From Tissierellales bacterium (GTDB lineage Bacteria > Bacillota > Clostridia > Tissierellales > JAOAQY01): 64,000 bases of DNA. Positions within the stretch are counted from its first letter, which is position 1. Every line of letters begins with the position of its first letter. Position numbers and translations under genes: made by a program. The stretch lies in contig JAOAQY010000181.1 in NCBI GenBank assembly GCA_025210965.1, positions 96,698-160,697 of the forward strand. The letters run 5' to 3'. This document shows, piece after piece, positions 41,762 to 52,170 of this stretch. The notes beneath the pieces are model-generated. The model was not told the origin of the DNA, ran no database searches, and worked only from the letters and a program-made list of their open reading frames with translations.

Positions 41762-42751
41762 TTATTTTTTATACTCTATACGGGATTTCTTAACTCCCTT
41801 ATCCCATTTTTCATATACTACATCCTTCTTACCATCCCTTTTCTCTGAGTTATTAGGATGAATTGTCAATTTACCATATCCATGGCACTTTTTATCCTCC
41901 TTCTCATCTTTATAATGTATTTTCAACGTATGCTTTTCTCCATCCAAGAACTCCCCTTCAAATACATTTCCATTATAGTATGTTATTTTCCCTTCACCTT
42001 CATATAAACCTTCTAAAAAATTTCCTTGATATTTATCTCCGTTAAATTTAGTCAATATACCTTCTCCATCATAAAGTCCATTTTTAAAATATCCTGTGTA
42101 CTTATCACCGATTGATGTATAAAGAGTTCCTTTACCTGAAAATTTATCTTCTAAAAAAGTACCCTCATATATAACACCTAAAAATGACTCATACTTTCCT
42201 TTACCAGAAAACTTACCATTAACTAATTCTCCACTATAAATATCTCCATTATTAAATCTAAGTTTACCTCGTCCATTAAAGGCTAAATAATCCGTTTGGA
42301 GATCTATACTTCTAAGAATTTCTTTTCTAACGCTATTTCCTTTCTTATAAAGAGTGCCTTTACTTCTAGTATTCTCTTTATATAATTGATACTTATCGAT
42401 AGCACCATCTACAAAAGTTCCTTCAATATAGCTCCCGTCTGCAAACTTATATTCACCATAGCCATGAATTATGCCATTAGTGAATACACCCTCGTACTCA
42501 TCCCCATTAGGAAATTCCAAATTCCCAATGCCATTAAATACACCATATTGAAACATCCCCTTGTATACAGTTCCATCAGGAAATTTCAATTCTCCTTTAC
42601 CATGCCATTTCCCATTCATAATGCTACCTTCATATAGTGCACCATTTGAATAGGTTACTTCTATTTCCCCTGAATTTTTCACAGAGTATGCATAAGTTGG
42701 AGTCATTAACATAACCATAAGAACTGTAAGTATCAATAATATTTTCTTCAT
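41762..42751 (-). CDS. Secreted MORN-repeat protein
   Basis: 329 aa with a signal peptide (about 1-21) and ten or so MORN-type repeats (YxGxxxNGxxHGxGxxxFPNGxxYxG pattern) between about 35 and 300. MORN repeats often bind lipids or build elongated surfaces. It follows the giant secreted protein with a 62-bp gap, so it may be a partner on the cell surface. Confidence 0.88.
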   Translation of the reverse strand: MKKILLILTVLMVMLMTPTYAYSVKNSGEIEVTYSNGALYEGSIMNGKWHGKGELKFPDGTVYKGMFQYGVFNGIGNLEFPNGDEYEGVFTNGIIHGYGEYKFADGSYIEGTFVDGAIDKYQLYKENTRSKGTLYKKGNSVRKEILRSIDLQTDYLAFNGRGKLRFNNGDIYSGELVNGKFSGKGKYESFLGVIYEGTFLEDKFSGKGTLYTSIGDKYTGYFKNGLYDGEGILTKFNGDKYQGNFLEGLYEGEGKITYYNGNVFEGEFLDGEKHTLKIHYKDEKEDKKCHGYGKLTIHPNNSEKRDGKKDVVYEKWDKGVKKSRIEYKK

Positions 42752-42812
42752 TTCTTCTCCTCCATCCTTGGTGCCTATAAATTAGTAATTTAGCAGGCAC
42801 CAAATACTTTAA

Positions 42813-45800
42813 TTAGTTAGTTCTATTAATTCTTGCATCATGGAATGCTGATCCATTAATATCAAGAATATGTCCATCCCAACTCTCCTTTGAATTAAAG
42901 TTGTAAATAGACGTTCCTTTAAAAGCAGTTAGATTGGTTGTAATTTTGCCTGATTTTAAATCAGCATCCGCAAAGTACTTCCCTTCCCACTCATCAGCAG
43001 ATAACTTTCTCAGGATTATTTCTTCATCCAAGGAACCATCTATGGACATTTTAGCCTTAACCATGGTCGGTTTTCCTTTAGAATCTATCCTAAAAGTTAC
43101 ATAATATCCCGTTTTATAAGGAACTGGGCAATCTACTTTCGCTATGGGATAGGTATAGTCTGTGTGATTAACTATATCTGTTATCCTATAATTTAATAAC
43201 CTCAATGCAATAACATCATCTAGTGTTATTGTATCTTCAACAATTCTAGTGAAATTAAGTTTTGTCTTTCCCCCGAAATTCGTACAGGCTCTTAGTACAA
43301 TCTTAATATCACCATTTTTTTCTAAGTCGGGGATGACCGTATCCACGGTCCAATTTCTATCATCTGACTTATCCTTATACTCTTCAAACTTAACAGTAGT
43401 TAGTTTAGTATCACTGTCATCATAGAAATCTGCATACAAATGTGTAACCTCTAGATTAGTGGTCGCATTTATAGTTAAATCATCTCCTGACACCATCTCA
43501 ACTCCATTATGGACATAATTGCTCACTATACGGAGTTTAGGAACTACGTAAACCTCTTTAGTTAAGGTTTTAGTCTTTATGTCTGAGTTTATATACGGAG
43601 GCATATCAGGAGAATCAGTAGCACTTAGACTTACTCTATAAGCTCCCCACTCCATACTATTTAACTCAAAAGACTTGTTTCCACTTGAGAATATATTAAG
43701 GGTTGAGAAATTTTTGATAGTAGGTGTCATTGTACTTTTTATATCTGATATATTTTGGACACCATACCTTTCAAACTTCCAACTGATATTTATCGGATTG
43801 CCATCTGGATCACTGGCACTTTCATTCCAATTTACATCTTTTTCAACCCAAACAGGGTCCGGACTCATTCTGAAATCTACTATCGGGGACTTGTTCTCTG
43901 GTATGACTTCAAATTCCCTAGAACAAAGATTCGATACACTCCCCATATTATCTACAATTTGCAAGGTTATTTTGTATTTCCCTATCCCCCTGGTACTATA
44001 ATCTGTCCATGGCGGTTCGGTGGAATCTTTTCTAAAATCAACCTGTCCTTTTATAACTGTATCTAATAGTACATATACTCCCGAAGTATTCTTCTTAAGT
44101 AATTTCCATGTCCACTTCTCCATGGAATTATCTCCATTCGGGTCTGTGGATTTATCCTTTATTTTCAACTCCTGAGTATCTCGTAAATAATCCTCTGGGT
44201 CAATCTCAAATAGAGCGACTGGTGGATATGGTTTCGTGTTACAGTGAATATATTCCATATCAGACCATTGCCCCTCCTTATCTTTAACCCTATGAGCAAC
44301 TTCATAAGTCATAGCATATTCCGCTCCGACTACATCAAGTTTCCCATGCTTCCAAAGAGGTTCGGTAGCAGTTCTCCAGTACCAATCGTGCTCAACTATA
44401 CCTCTATTAGTCTCACTCTGATGATCTATATCAAAAGAACCGGAATCCATAGCATAGATATGGTACTTGCCACCTACTTTCCCTAGGAAAATTTCCCCTT
44501 TTGCAACTGGCTTCCTATGAACATATATATTAAGAATCGTTTTATTCTTATTCCATAAGCGATAATTATCAAACCTGTCATCACCACCTACTGGATTATC
44601 CCTTACCTTAAGGTCAATCTTATAATGTCCAGTATACGGAAAATCCTCTATCGGATTCCCTCCTGGTATAGCTCTTGGGTCTTTTCCTAAATTATTTTCG
44701 AAATAATTTTCATTGTGACTCATGTCCCATCTATAATCATACAAATCATCATTCTCGTAATCAGAATAAAAAGATTTCATTGTAGCTTTAGTATCCAATA
44801 ATATATAAGCATTTTCTTTATCATTATTATTGGAATTATCATCTACAATTTGGTCTACAAGTCCCGGCAAATCACTTTCATAAGTATGATCCAATACATC
44901 AGTGGAAATCATCTCATATGCTGAAAAGTAATTTTTAGCATCATATGGTGAACTTAAAGTATTATGAGATACTAATGGTGTAACCCATCCTGGAGAATGA
45001 TAATATACATAAGTACAATCACTGTATCCTTTTCTAACTCCTTCATCGTGCTCATAACCAGTCTTACCAGTCAGAGATACATTGGTTTTTCTGTCTTTAT
45101 AATAGTTACCAAGTTCTCCGTATCGGGTAGTTCCATAGCCTTGAACACTACCATCTGCATTCACTTTTACTATGGTAACTTCATTACCTGATAACTTCAT
45201 TGCCGAATCAATAATTTTCTCATTATCAGTGTATAGAATATCTATTCGGTCCGGAACATTACCTTCGTCTGAATCAATTGTACGTCTATCTTCATATTCA
45301 TCGTCTTCATATTCAAAATAAACAAGACGAGTTGCCTCATTATATTTATCATCATATTTTGCTACTTTAAAATTATTTTTATTAGAATAAATGTAGTTAT
45401 ATTTAGAGGCAAATGTCATACCTTTGCTTCTCTTTTCCCAACCACTTGATAAGTAATACTCCTTTGATGTATATCCTCTATCAGACGTAATGGTCTGATA
45501 AAGACCATTATGATATTTAATAGTAACCATAGTGAACTTCCTATCGTTATGGTATTCCATATAAAACTTATCTGAACCTAAATACGGAAACGAAGAAACT
45601 CTGATTTCTTCGATGGTTGTATCTCCTTGCAGTACAATTGGAGATGGAACAGAATACGTCCTACCAGATGAATAATACCTTCCATCATCATGGGATCTTT
45701 CGTTTTGTGACCAACTACCAGAATAATTAAGTTGGCCAAACAAACTAACATTCCCATCAGATTCATATATATACATATGAGTCTGAGGTATATAGTAAAC

Positions 45801-48800
45801 CTTATCCATTTCTATACCTTCTGCTATTATATCCGTAGCATTATAAGTAATAGTTTCTCTTCTTCTACTATCTTTTGCATAAGATATATTTGTTACTAAA
45901 CTTAGAACTTTAGTTGATTCATCATACTTTAACGTTCCGTATAATTCATGTCCAGTGCCCCAACGATAAGTGTCTGAAGCACCCATGACAATATATTTGT
46001 TTTGAAATGATGGCAAAGGATCTATCTTAGACATTTTATCCCAAGTAATTATACCACTATTATTATCTACTAGTGAATCCCATGTAATAGAATCCTCTAG
46101 TTCGTAATATGATTTTCCTGAACCATTTTTCAAAGTTGTACCCGAACTTAGTATATTTCCATACTGAGTTAAGTAATACACTTTACTCCCTACCATTTTT
46201 ACTTCTTTAATTTTTGGTAGATCTGGGGTTAATTCTAGCGCAAAACTATCCATTGAATATCTTAACTGATAACCTCTACCTTTAAGAGTGTTTTGAGTAA
46301 TCTCACTCATATAGTGAAATGTATTTCTCTTATCAGTTAAAAATACAGCATACTTTTTATCTATTGCTGTATCCAAAGTGTTGTTTTGAACTATATCGTC
46401 AATATTAGCAACTTTATAATCCGAAATTTCTTCTCTAACAATTCCAGCGTAGGAGAATGTTTTTTCTACAACACCTTTAAATGGATGCATTCCTGTATAA
46501 TCGTAATAACGGTCCCCATCTTTCTTTTCATAAAAAGTTTTAATATCTCCATCTACGTCTACATGTCCGACATTTGCGTCATCAACATCAAGTTCGTAGT
46601 TTAAGTATTCCGATTTGCTCTTGTCTGATTCTTCTTCTGAATGCCAAGTTCTAGACTTAACAAAAGTACCACCTTCCCTAACAGGAAGACTATCTGTATT
46701 TTGTTGAAGTGCTTGTTTTGTTTCAAGTACTGTTGAAACATTTTTCTTTACATCATAGGAAGTTTCAGAATCTCCTTTTGATGAAACACTATATTTTTCA
46801 TCGAAAACAAAATATCCAGTGGCTCTTCTCACGAAATTACATAATATATTGATACCTTGTCCAATAGTAATCGTATCCTTAGAAACATCCACCATTTTTA
46901 TATTAGCCTTAACTTTTCTTTGTAGCAGTTCCATCCTAAGTCTATCAAGCTCAGAATTCATACCCAACTTGTTTTCATCGTACATATCATAGAATACTAC
47001 AATCTCTACAGGTTCATCAGGTAAAATATTTAGTTCTACTATTGGTGCTACATTTCTTACTTCTGCAATTTTTTCTGATATTTCTATATCAGAAATATCA
47101 TCTTTCTTAATATCTGCAGGAGTAATAAATTTATCTATAGTAGGCTGACCAAATTTTTCTGTTACTTCTAATCTGAATAAGTATTTTCCTACATGATTTA
47201 CATCAACATGGACAACATTCTCATTATCATCACTAACAATATTAAAAACCTCATCAGAAAAATTCCCATCATTATTTGAATCAAATGCATATGACCATTT
47301 TTTATGACTTATAGAATCACCGTCTAAACTTTTAGAACTATCAGCTACTTGAAGAACTGCAATTCCATCAGTATCTGGATTTCTATAATTCACTTTTTTC
47401 ACACTTATCCCGGCCACTGGTTTTTGATCCGGAACAATTTCTATAATTTTGTAAGTACTATTACTGTACTCTATATCATCATACTTCGGAAAAGAACACT
47501 TCGCATTTACAGTCATATCTACTCGATATCGACCTTTCTCTTTAAACAATACATCAATGTCTCTCCCTAGCGCATCTCCGTCAATCTTTATAACATTTGT
47601 ATTCTGTCCATCAAGAGGAGTTATCTTCCAACTAGTCCTATCATCATCTATACGGAAATACTTAGTGTCCCTACTTAAATGAGAACTTAGATTAACCTTT
47701 CTATTTTCCTTTAGGAATCCAGATACAGTTATCTTAGGTTCTAAAGGATTTACTACCTGAACATCAACATCCGTATCATCTGTAAGTCCTAGATCATCTT
47801 CTACTGTTAAATTAATAGTGAAATCATCATCCTCTTCAAACAAATAAAACTCTACCCTATCGTCCTCTTCATCACAGTCATCATACTCTGCGTCATCTAT
47901 ATCCCAACGATAAGCAACAACCCTACCATCTGGATCACTAGACTGTCTTCCATCTGCATCAATCCTATCCCCTGCTCTTATCATTCTTTCAACATTAATA
48001 ACAGCGTTAGGAGGTTTATTTTTCTCTGGTTCTACTGGTGGTGGATCATTTCCTATTTGAGTAATAGATATAGTTCTTTCCATTTCACCTTTATTCCCTA
48101 GATTATCCATAGCTTCAAGCTTAAATGTAAGTTCACTTACTACACCATTCTCTCCTGTTGAATCCGTCAAATAATCTGAACCGAAAACTACTTCTTTAGT
48201 AAATGTAGGATTAAGTGTAGTAGATAATTGCTGATATGAACCATCTTTATTTTTTAGGTACCATACCCACGAAATAACTTCCACTTTCTTTATAGTTCCA
48301 TCATCTAGTTCTACTTCCTGAGGATTTACTTCTGTTTTATCCTCAAGAACTACTGTCACTTTATCATCCGGAGAATCCCATTTACCATTTTCAGTATAAA
48401 CAGGTGGGTTTACTGAGTTATGTACCGCATCCTCATGCTTAACATCAAACTGCACACCTATATTCCCCCTCATTCTTACATCTAGTTCAAAATTAGCTTT
48501 ACCTTCTTTATCATACTTATCACCGAAGATACTTTCAAAATAAAAACCTCCAGTTTCTTCTATGTCATAAGTACCAAAATTATACTCATCTCTTTTGTAT
48601 ATTTTTGTAAAAGTAAACGTCGGGTTGTTCGACCTAACAGTTTCAAATTTTCCACCTAAATCTAATTCAACGTTTTCCTTTATTAATTGCTCTGTATCCA
48701 TACCACTGACTTTATCATCATAGTGTACTGTTACAGTAAACTTATTTGTTACTTCATCCTGCTCAGGTAACATTATGATTTTTTTATTTTCTGGCACTAT

Positions 48801-49607
48801 TGTTAAATGTTCCTTTATATCTCCAAGTCGTTCCCATTCCATAGTGTCGTATCTTTTACTTCCTGTAGGATTTTCATCCGTTACAGTATTATGGGTCATC
48901 TTGAAACTTCCCTTTGATACAAAGGTAGGAAGCATTTGTAATTGAACTACACTTTCTAACTTTTCTCTCAGTGTATCTTCATCACCACCAAGATACTTTT
49001 TTAGGTCCCCCATTACTCCATAAAGTATATAGGCCAGTGTATAGTTATCAGATGCATCATCATTTATAGTTCCTGATAGAAGAAGGTGTTTATATAGAGC
49101 TGTAATATCTTCTCCTGATGCATCAGTATTAGATACATCTTGCCATGATTTTTTATACTGCCCTGAATAGTGGTTCCACTTCTTCTCATAGGGCTCTTTA
49201 TCACCAGGCAAACTTGGATATTTATCATTTGTTACTGGGATTCCTTTTTCATTAAAACCTAGAAATTTCGATTCAGATCCTGGTAATATTTTCCCGTTAT
49301 AATTACTTTCTTTTTCGAAAGGAACTCCATACACAATCAGTCTATACTTTCTATAGGAATCTATATTTAAATTTACTTTAACCATCTCGGTTTTACCACT
49401 ATATTTAAGTATCCCATCTATAGCCGGAGGATACTTATCAGAAGACGTAATAGCATTATATATATCGGTATCTGACAGAGCTTCTATTTCCGCTTCATCC
49501 ATATTTACCAAGTCAACTGGACTAAGGGAGCTTGCAAAAGCCAAGCTCCCTATTGGTATTGCTTGTATAAGTAATAGTAAGGTTAAAACTATCGCTATTT
49601 TTCTCAT
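42813..49607 (-). CDS. Giant secreted PKD/RCC1-like surface protein
   Basis: About 2264 aa from ATG 49607 (GGGTGAT site). Signal peptide (about 1-26), then a beta-rich N-terminal half with several Ig/PKD-like domains (SSDPDGRVVAYRWDI near 600, PVAGISVKK near 790), an RCC1-like propeller segment (YYLTQYGNILSSG, VQGYGTTRYGELGN, roughly 1230-1600), and further PKD domains in the C-terminal third (VALFEIDPEDY, IVDFRMSPDP). No sortase motif seen. Large PKD proteins often mediate adhesion; the Tad pilus genes are directly upstream, so a pilus-associated or adhesive role is inferred. Confidence 0.85.
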   Translation of the reverse strand: MRKIAIVLTLLLLIQAIPIGSLAFASSLSPVDLVNMDEAEIEALSDTDIYNAITSSDKYPPAIDGILKYSGKTEMVKVNLNIDSYRKYRLIVYGVPFEKESNYNGKILPGSESKFLGFNEKGIPVTNDKYPSLPGDKEPYEKKWNHYSGQYKKSWQDVSNTDASGEDITALYKHLLLSGTINDDASDNYTLAYILYGVMGDLKKYLGGDEDTLREKLESVVQLQMLPTFVSKGSFKMTHNTVTDENPTGSKRYDTMEWERLGDIKEHLTIVPENKKIIMLPEQDEVTNKFTVTVHYDDKVSGMDTEQLIKENVELDLGGKFETVRSNNPTFTFTKIYKRDEYNFGTYDIEETGGFYFESIFGDKYDKEGKANFELDVRMRGNIGVQFDVKHEDAVHNSVNPPVYTENGKWDSPDDKVTVVLEDKTEVNPQEVELDDGTIKKVEVISWVWYLKNKDGSYQQLSTTLNPTFTKEVVFGSDYLTDSTGENGVVSELTFKLEAMDNLGNKGEMERTISITQIGNDPPPVEPEKNKPPNAVINVERMIRAGDRIDADGRQSSDPDGRVVAYRWDIDDAEYDDCDEEDDRVEFYLFEEDDDFTINLTVEDDLGLTDDTDVDVQVVNPLEPKITVSGFLKENRKVNLSSHLSRDTKYFRIDDDRTSWKITPLDGQNTNVIKIDGDALGRDIDVLFKEKGRYRVDMTVNAKCSFPKYDDIEYSNSTYKIIEIVPDQKPVAGISVKKVNYRNPDTDGIAVLQVADSSKSLDGDSISHKKWSYAFDSNNDGNFSDEVFNIVSDDNENVVHVDVNHVGKYLFRLEVTEKFGQPTIDKFITPADIKKDDISDIEISEKIAEVRNVAPIVELNILPDEPVEIVVFYDMYDENKLGMNSELDRLRMELLQRKVKANIKMVDVSKDTITIGQGINILCNFVRRATGYFVFDEKYSVSSKGDSETSYDVKKNVSTVLETKQALQQNTDSLPVREGGTFVKSRTWHSEEESDKSKSEYLNYELDVDDANVGHVDVDGDIKTFYEKKDGDRYYDYTGMHPFKGVVEKTFSYAGIVREEISDYKVANIDDIVQNNTLDTAIDKKYAVFLTDKRNTFHYMSEITQNTLKGRGYQLRYSMDSFALELTPDLPKIKEVKMVGSKVYYLTQYGNILSSGTTLKNGSGKSYYELEDSITWDSLVDNNSGIITWDKMSKIDPLPSFQNKYIVMGASDTYRWGTGHELYGTLKYDESTKVLSLVTNISYAKDSRRRETITYNATDIIAEGIEMDKVYYIPQTHMYIYESDGNVSLFGQLNYSGSWSQNERSHDDGRYYSSGRTYSVPSPIVLQGDTTIEEIRVSSFPYLGSDKFYMEYHNDRKFTMVTIKYHNGLYQTITSDRGYTSKEYYLSSGWEKRSKGMTFASKYNYIYSNKNNFKVAKYDDKYNEATRLVYFEYEDDEYEDRRTIDSDEGNVPDRIDILYTDNEKIIDSAMKLSGNEVTIVKVNADGSVQGYGTTRYGELGNYYKDRKTNVSLTGKTGYEHDEGVRKGYSDCTYVYYHSPGWVTPLVSHNTLSSPYDAKNYFSAYEMISTDVLDHTYESDLPGLVDQIVDDNSNNNDKENAYILLDTKATMKSFYSDYENDDLYDYRWDMSHNENYFENNLGKDPRAIPGGNPIEDFPYTGHYKIDLKVRDNPVGGDDRFDNYRLWNKNKTILNIYVHRKPVAKGEIFLGKVGGKYHIYAMDSGSFDIDHQSETNRGIVEHDWYWRTATEPLWKHGKLDVVGAEYAMTYEVAHRVKDKEGQWSDMEYIHCNTKPYPPVALFEIDPEDYLRDTQELKIKDKSTDPNGDNSMEKWTWKLLKKNTSGVYVLLDTVIKGQVDFRKDSTEPPWTDYSTRGIGKYKITLQIVDNMGSVSNLCSREFEVIPENKSPIVDFRMSPDPVWVEKDVNWNESASDPDGNPINISWKFERYGVQNISDIKSTMTPTIKNFSTLNIFSSGNKSFELNSMEWGAYRVSLSATDSPDMPPYINSDIKTKTLTKEVYVVPKLRIVSNYVHNGVEMVSGDDLTINATTNLEVTHLYADFYDDSDTKLTTVKFEEYKDKSDDRNWTVDTVIPDLEKNGDIKIVLRACTNFGGKTKLNFTRIVEDTITLDDVIALRLLNYRITDIVNHTDYTYPIAKVDCPVPYKTGYYVTFRIDSKGKPTMVKAKMSIDGSLDEEIILRKLSADEWEGKYFADADLKSGKITTNLTAFKGTSIYNFNSKESWDGHILDINGSAFHDARINRTN

Positions 49608-49623
49608 CTTCCATATCACCCAC

Positions 49624-50757
49624 TTACTTTATTTTACTGCTTACTCTTTGATTTAAGTCTTCCGCTCTGTAATATACATCAATTCCGTTAAATACACGGT
49701 CTTGGTCATTTTCAAACTCATACTTAGCTACTCTACCAAAATAGTCAAACATTTCATCACTGTAATTTTCCCTATAAAGCTCTTTAATGCATTCTTTAAA
49801 TATTTCTGGATATATACCTGTCCAAATACCACCACTATCAGTCACTTTATTGAGAGTATACATTCTGTTAAACGTATGTGTTATTACAGTATTTTTATTT
49901 TTGAATTCCCAAGGTTGATTTTCTAATGTAATTCTGAAATTATCAGTTGTCTGAGCATCTAAATAATCTCCATTGAACCCAATCCATATAAATCCTCTTT
50001 TTTCATCACTGAAAAATGTTGCGGTACCACCATGTTTTACTGCATTGAACGTCACTATCTTTAGCATTTGAAATACTCTCTCATTTACATCCGGTATGTT
50101 TTTATAATGATCTGATAACTTTACCTTATGATTATCTTTTAATCTATCAACTAAAGTGATTTCCTTACCATTAAGTTCAAATGACTTTGTCCACATATAA
50201 AGTGGTGCATCTGGATTATTATTAACAAAATCAATAAATTCTTCATCTGACCACATTTCTTTATTTGCAAATTCCTTGTTCCATACGAAAGGTTTTATGC
50301 CTTTTGTTAACTCTTCTGCTTCTTCCCATGTAACCATATTCTTATCTTCAAATAACTTCTCGTAACCTTTTGTATCGTATCCGTTGAATAGGAATAGATA
50401 TCTTAGTGCATTTCCTTTTGTCAATTTTGATAAATCCTCAGAAGTTGCTTTTTCTCTCATAACTTTATCAAAACCTAAATATTCTGCTCTCTCTAGAGAA
50501 CTCTCTTCATAGCCCGCCATTCTAAATGCTATTCTTGAAAAGTCTGAATAAGAAACATAATCAGATAACTCTCTTTCGTATTTTTTATACACATCACTAT
50601 CTCGTAATTTATATAAATCTTCCCTAGTTTTTATTTTTTCATAAGCTTCATCAATTCCATGCTTTACTCTCAACTCATCATATGTTATTCCATAACAAAT
50701 CTGTCCAAACATTGCTGTTAACATCGCTATTAATATTAAAATTTTTAATTTTTTCAT
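49624..50757 (-). CDS. Unknown secreted protein of the Tad locus
   Basis: 377 aa with an N-terminal signal peptide (about 1-23). The remainder is soluble, charged and helix-rich, with no recognised domain. Its promoter carries the 27-bp palindrome at 50797-50823 and the gap to the giant protein is only 16 bp, so the two are co-expressed. Confidence 0.75.
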   Translation of the reverse strand: MKKLKILILIAMLTAMFGQICYGITYDELRVKHGIDEAYEKIKTREDLYKLRDSDVYKKYERELSDYVSYSDFSRIAFRMAGYEESSLERAEYLGFDKVMREKATSEDLSKLTKGNALRYLFLFNGYDTKGYEKLFEDKNMVTWEEAEELTKGIKPFVWNKEFANKEMWSDEEFIDFVNNNPDAPLYMWTKSFELNGKEITLVDRLKDNHKVKLSDHYKNIPDVNERVFQMLKIVTFNAVKHGGTATFFSDEKRGFIWIGFNGDYLDAQTTDNFRITLENQPWEFKNKNTVITHTFNRMYTLNKVTDSGGIWTGIYPEIFKECIKELYRENYSDEMFDYFGRVAKYEFENDQDRVFNGIDVYYRAEDLNQRVSSKIK

Positions 50758-50786
50758 TACTTCTCCTCCTTGTTTTCTATATATTT

Positions 50787-50823
50787 ATTATAACATAAAA
50801 ATACTCCAAAACGAAGTATTTTT
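50787..50823 (-). promoter_or_regulatory. Promoter with 27-bp palindromic operator (50.8 kb)
   Basis: Arms AAAAATACTTC/GGAGTATTTTT (50797-50823, 5-nt centre), 4 bp, then -10 TATAAT (50787-50792). Controls the secreted-protein operon leftward. Confidence 0.82.
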
Positions 50824-50826
50824 ATG

Positions 50827-51309
50827 TTAATATTTGCTTTTTAATTGACTGGAGGCTAATGAATCAATTACTATTTTTTTTCCGAATATATCCTTGATTT
50901 CTACCTCAATTACAAGGAATATAGATGGATGTTCTACATCATAATTTCTATCCATTACATCAGAATGATAATTACCTATAGAATTGATTACCTTTAATTC
51001 CTTAATCTCGAAAGTTTTAAGGTAGCTACTATTATCAGGAGATAAATCACTATTCAGATTAAAATTTTTAATTAGAACATTCTTTACATCTAGTTTTGCT
51101 TCATCTTCATCAATCAAGAATACCCCTTGTGCTAAAGATGTACCCTTAACCACATTATAAGCACCTGAATTAGTAGCAATATTTACTACATTCTTCATCT
51201 TATTAACTGTAGATCTTGTCATTGTAAACTGATAAACAACTACAAAACATAGTATAATAAAAGGTATAACAATCATCAACTGTAAATTTAAGCTACCACG
51301 TTTATTCAT
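50827..51309 (-). CDS. Tad-locus pseudopilin-like protein
   Basis: 160 aa with a short basic leader (MNKRG) and a hydrophobic helix at about 8-27, as in TadE/TadG-like minor pilins; the position +5 residue is Gln, not the usual Glu. The rest is extracellular. Its ATG overlaps the preceding stop region. Confidence 0.7.
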   Translation of the reverse strand: MNKRGSLNLQLMIVIPFIILCFVVVYQFTMTRSTVNKMKNVVNIATNSGAYNVVKGTSLAQGVFLIDEDEAKLDVKNVLIKNFNLNSDLSPDNSSYLKTFEIKELKVINSIGNYHSDVMDRNYDVEHPSIFLVIEVEIKDIFGKKIVIDSLASSQLKSKY

Positions 51310-51734
51310 CGTAACTCCTCACTCATTCCTTGGCACCTCTTAGTTATAAGAATCTTTTTTATACCAAGAGTATACATATTTATTTTGTATTCCTTATTAT
51401 ACTTAATTTTCACATCAATACTGTTACCACGTACCACATAAGTGTCATCATCTGAATCTAATACTTCTGATTGTGGAGATGTAATTTCAACTAAGTCTTT
51501 ATTAAATCCCCCATCATCGAGTTCATTTATAAAATCGTCCTTTAATGTATTTGTAAACTGTCCTTCTACAAGAGCTTTTTCAAAATAATTATCACAAATT
51601 CTATTAAATTTGTGACTATCATATCCAAACACAATTAAAAAAACAAAAAATAGAATCAGAAATATAAGAAGGGGGAGTATCAATAAAAGCTCAATTATTG
51701 CACTCCCTTTATTATTCTTCCTAATCTTCATCAT
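51306..51734 (-). CDS. TadE-like pseudopilin
   Basis: 142 aa with a prepilin-like signal: NNKG then SAIIELLLIL, Glu at +5, hydrophobic helix to about 35. A prepilin peptidase would cut after the Gly. It overlaps the preceding gene by 14 nt, so translation is coupled. Confidence 0.78.
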   Translation of the reverse strand: MMKIRKNNKGSAIIELLLILPLLIFLILFFVFLIVFGYDSHKFNRICDNYFEKALVEGQFTNTLKDDFINELDDGGFNKDLVEITSPQSEVLDSDDDTYVVRGNSIDVKIKYNKEYKINMYTLGIKKILITKRCQGMSEELR

Positions 51735-51948
51735 TTAATTTCTTTATACTCTCCACTGAACTTTCAGTACTTTCTAAAGTCGCATCTTTTGCAGGTAAAA
51801 TACCTTTTACAAAAAATACACCAACGATAACACTAAGTATAAGTAAAAATTCTACTGAAAAGGAACCCTTATTATTTTTAATATCATTCTTTATTGCTTC
51901 GAAATAACTACCAATTATTATTAATCTCTCTTTAATTCTTCTTCTCAT
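51721..51948 (-). CDS. TadE/Flp-like pilin
   Basis: 75 aa from ATG 51948 (GAGG site). Pilin-like signal: NNKG then SFSVEFLLILS, Glu at +5, preceded by an unusually long basic N-terminal stretch. Small size fits a major or minor Flp-type subunit. Confidence 0.7.
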   Translation of the reverse strand: MRRRIKERLIIIGSYFEAIKNDIKNNKGSFSVEFLLILSVIVGVFFVKGILPAKDATLESTESSVESIKKLNDED

Positions 51949-51963
51949 ATTCGCCCTCACTTT

Positions 51964-52137
51964 TTATTCATCATATTTCATTCTTTCAATATCTGTATTG
52001 TTTATCTTTACATAGTTCTCGTTAGTCATACCTACTGCATTCATAACAGGGTTGCGAAATTTTAATACTAAAACCACTAAAATCAATGCAGAATAAAGTA
52101 TGGTTTCTAGAATATAAGAACCCTTTTTATTAATCAA
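51964..52137 (-). CDS. Small Flp-like prepilin
   Basis: Found in the gap: TTG start at 52137 after GGAGGTGGG, stop at 51964, 57 aa. Sequence begins MINKKG then SYILETILYSALIL: cleavage after Gly, Glu at +5 and a hydrophobic helix, i.e. a class IV/Flp prepilin signal. Good candidate for the pilus subunit. Confidence 0.72.
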   Translation of the reverse strand: MINKKGSYILETILYSALILVVLVLKFRNPVMNAVGMTNENYVKINNTDIERMKYDE

Positions 52138-52170
52138 TTCCCACCTCCACTTAATTTATATATATAATAA

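Noticed and set aside
45578..45766. Frame inside the giant secreted-protein gene
   Set aside because: It lies on the same strand in another frame of a long, clearly coding region and has no ribosome site.
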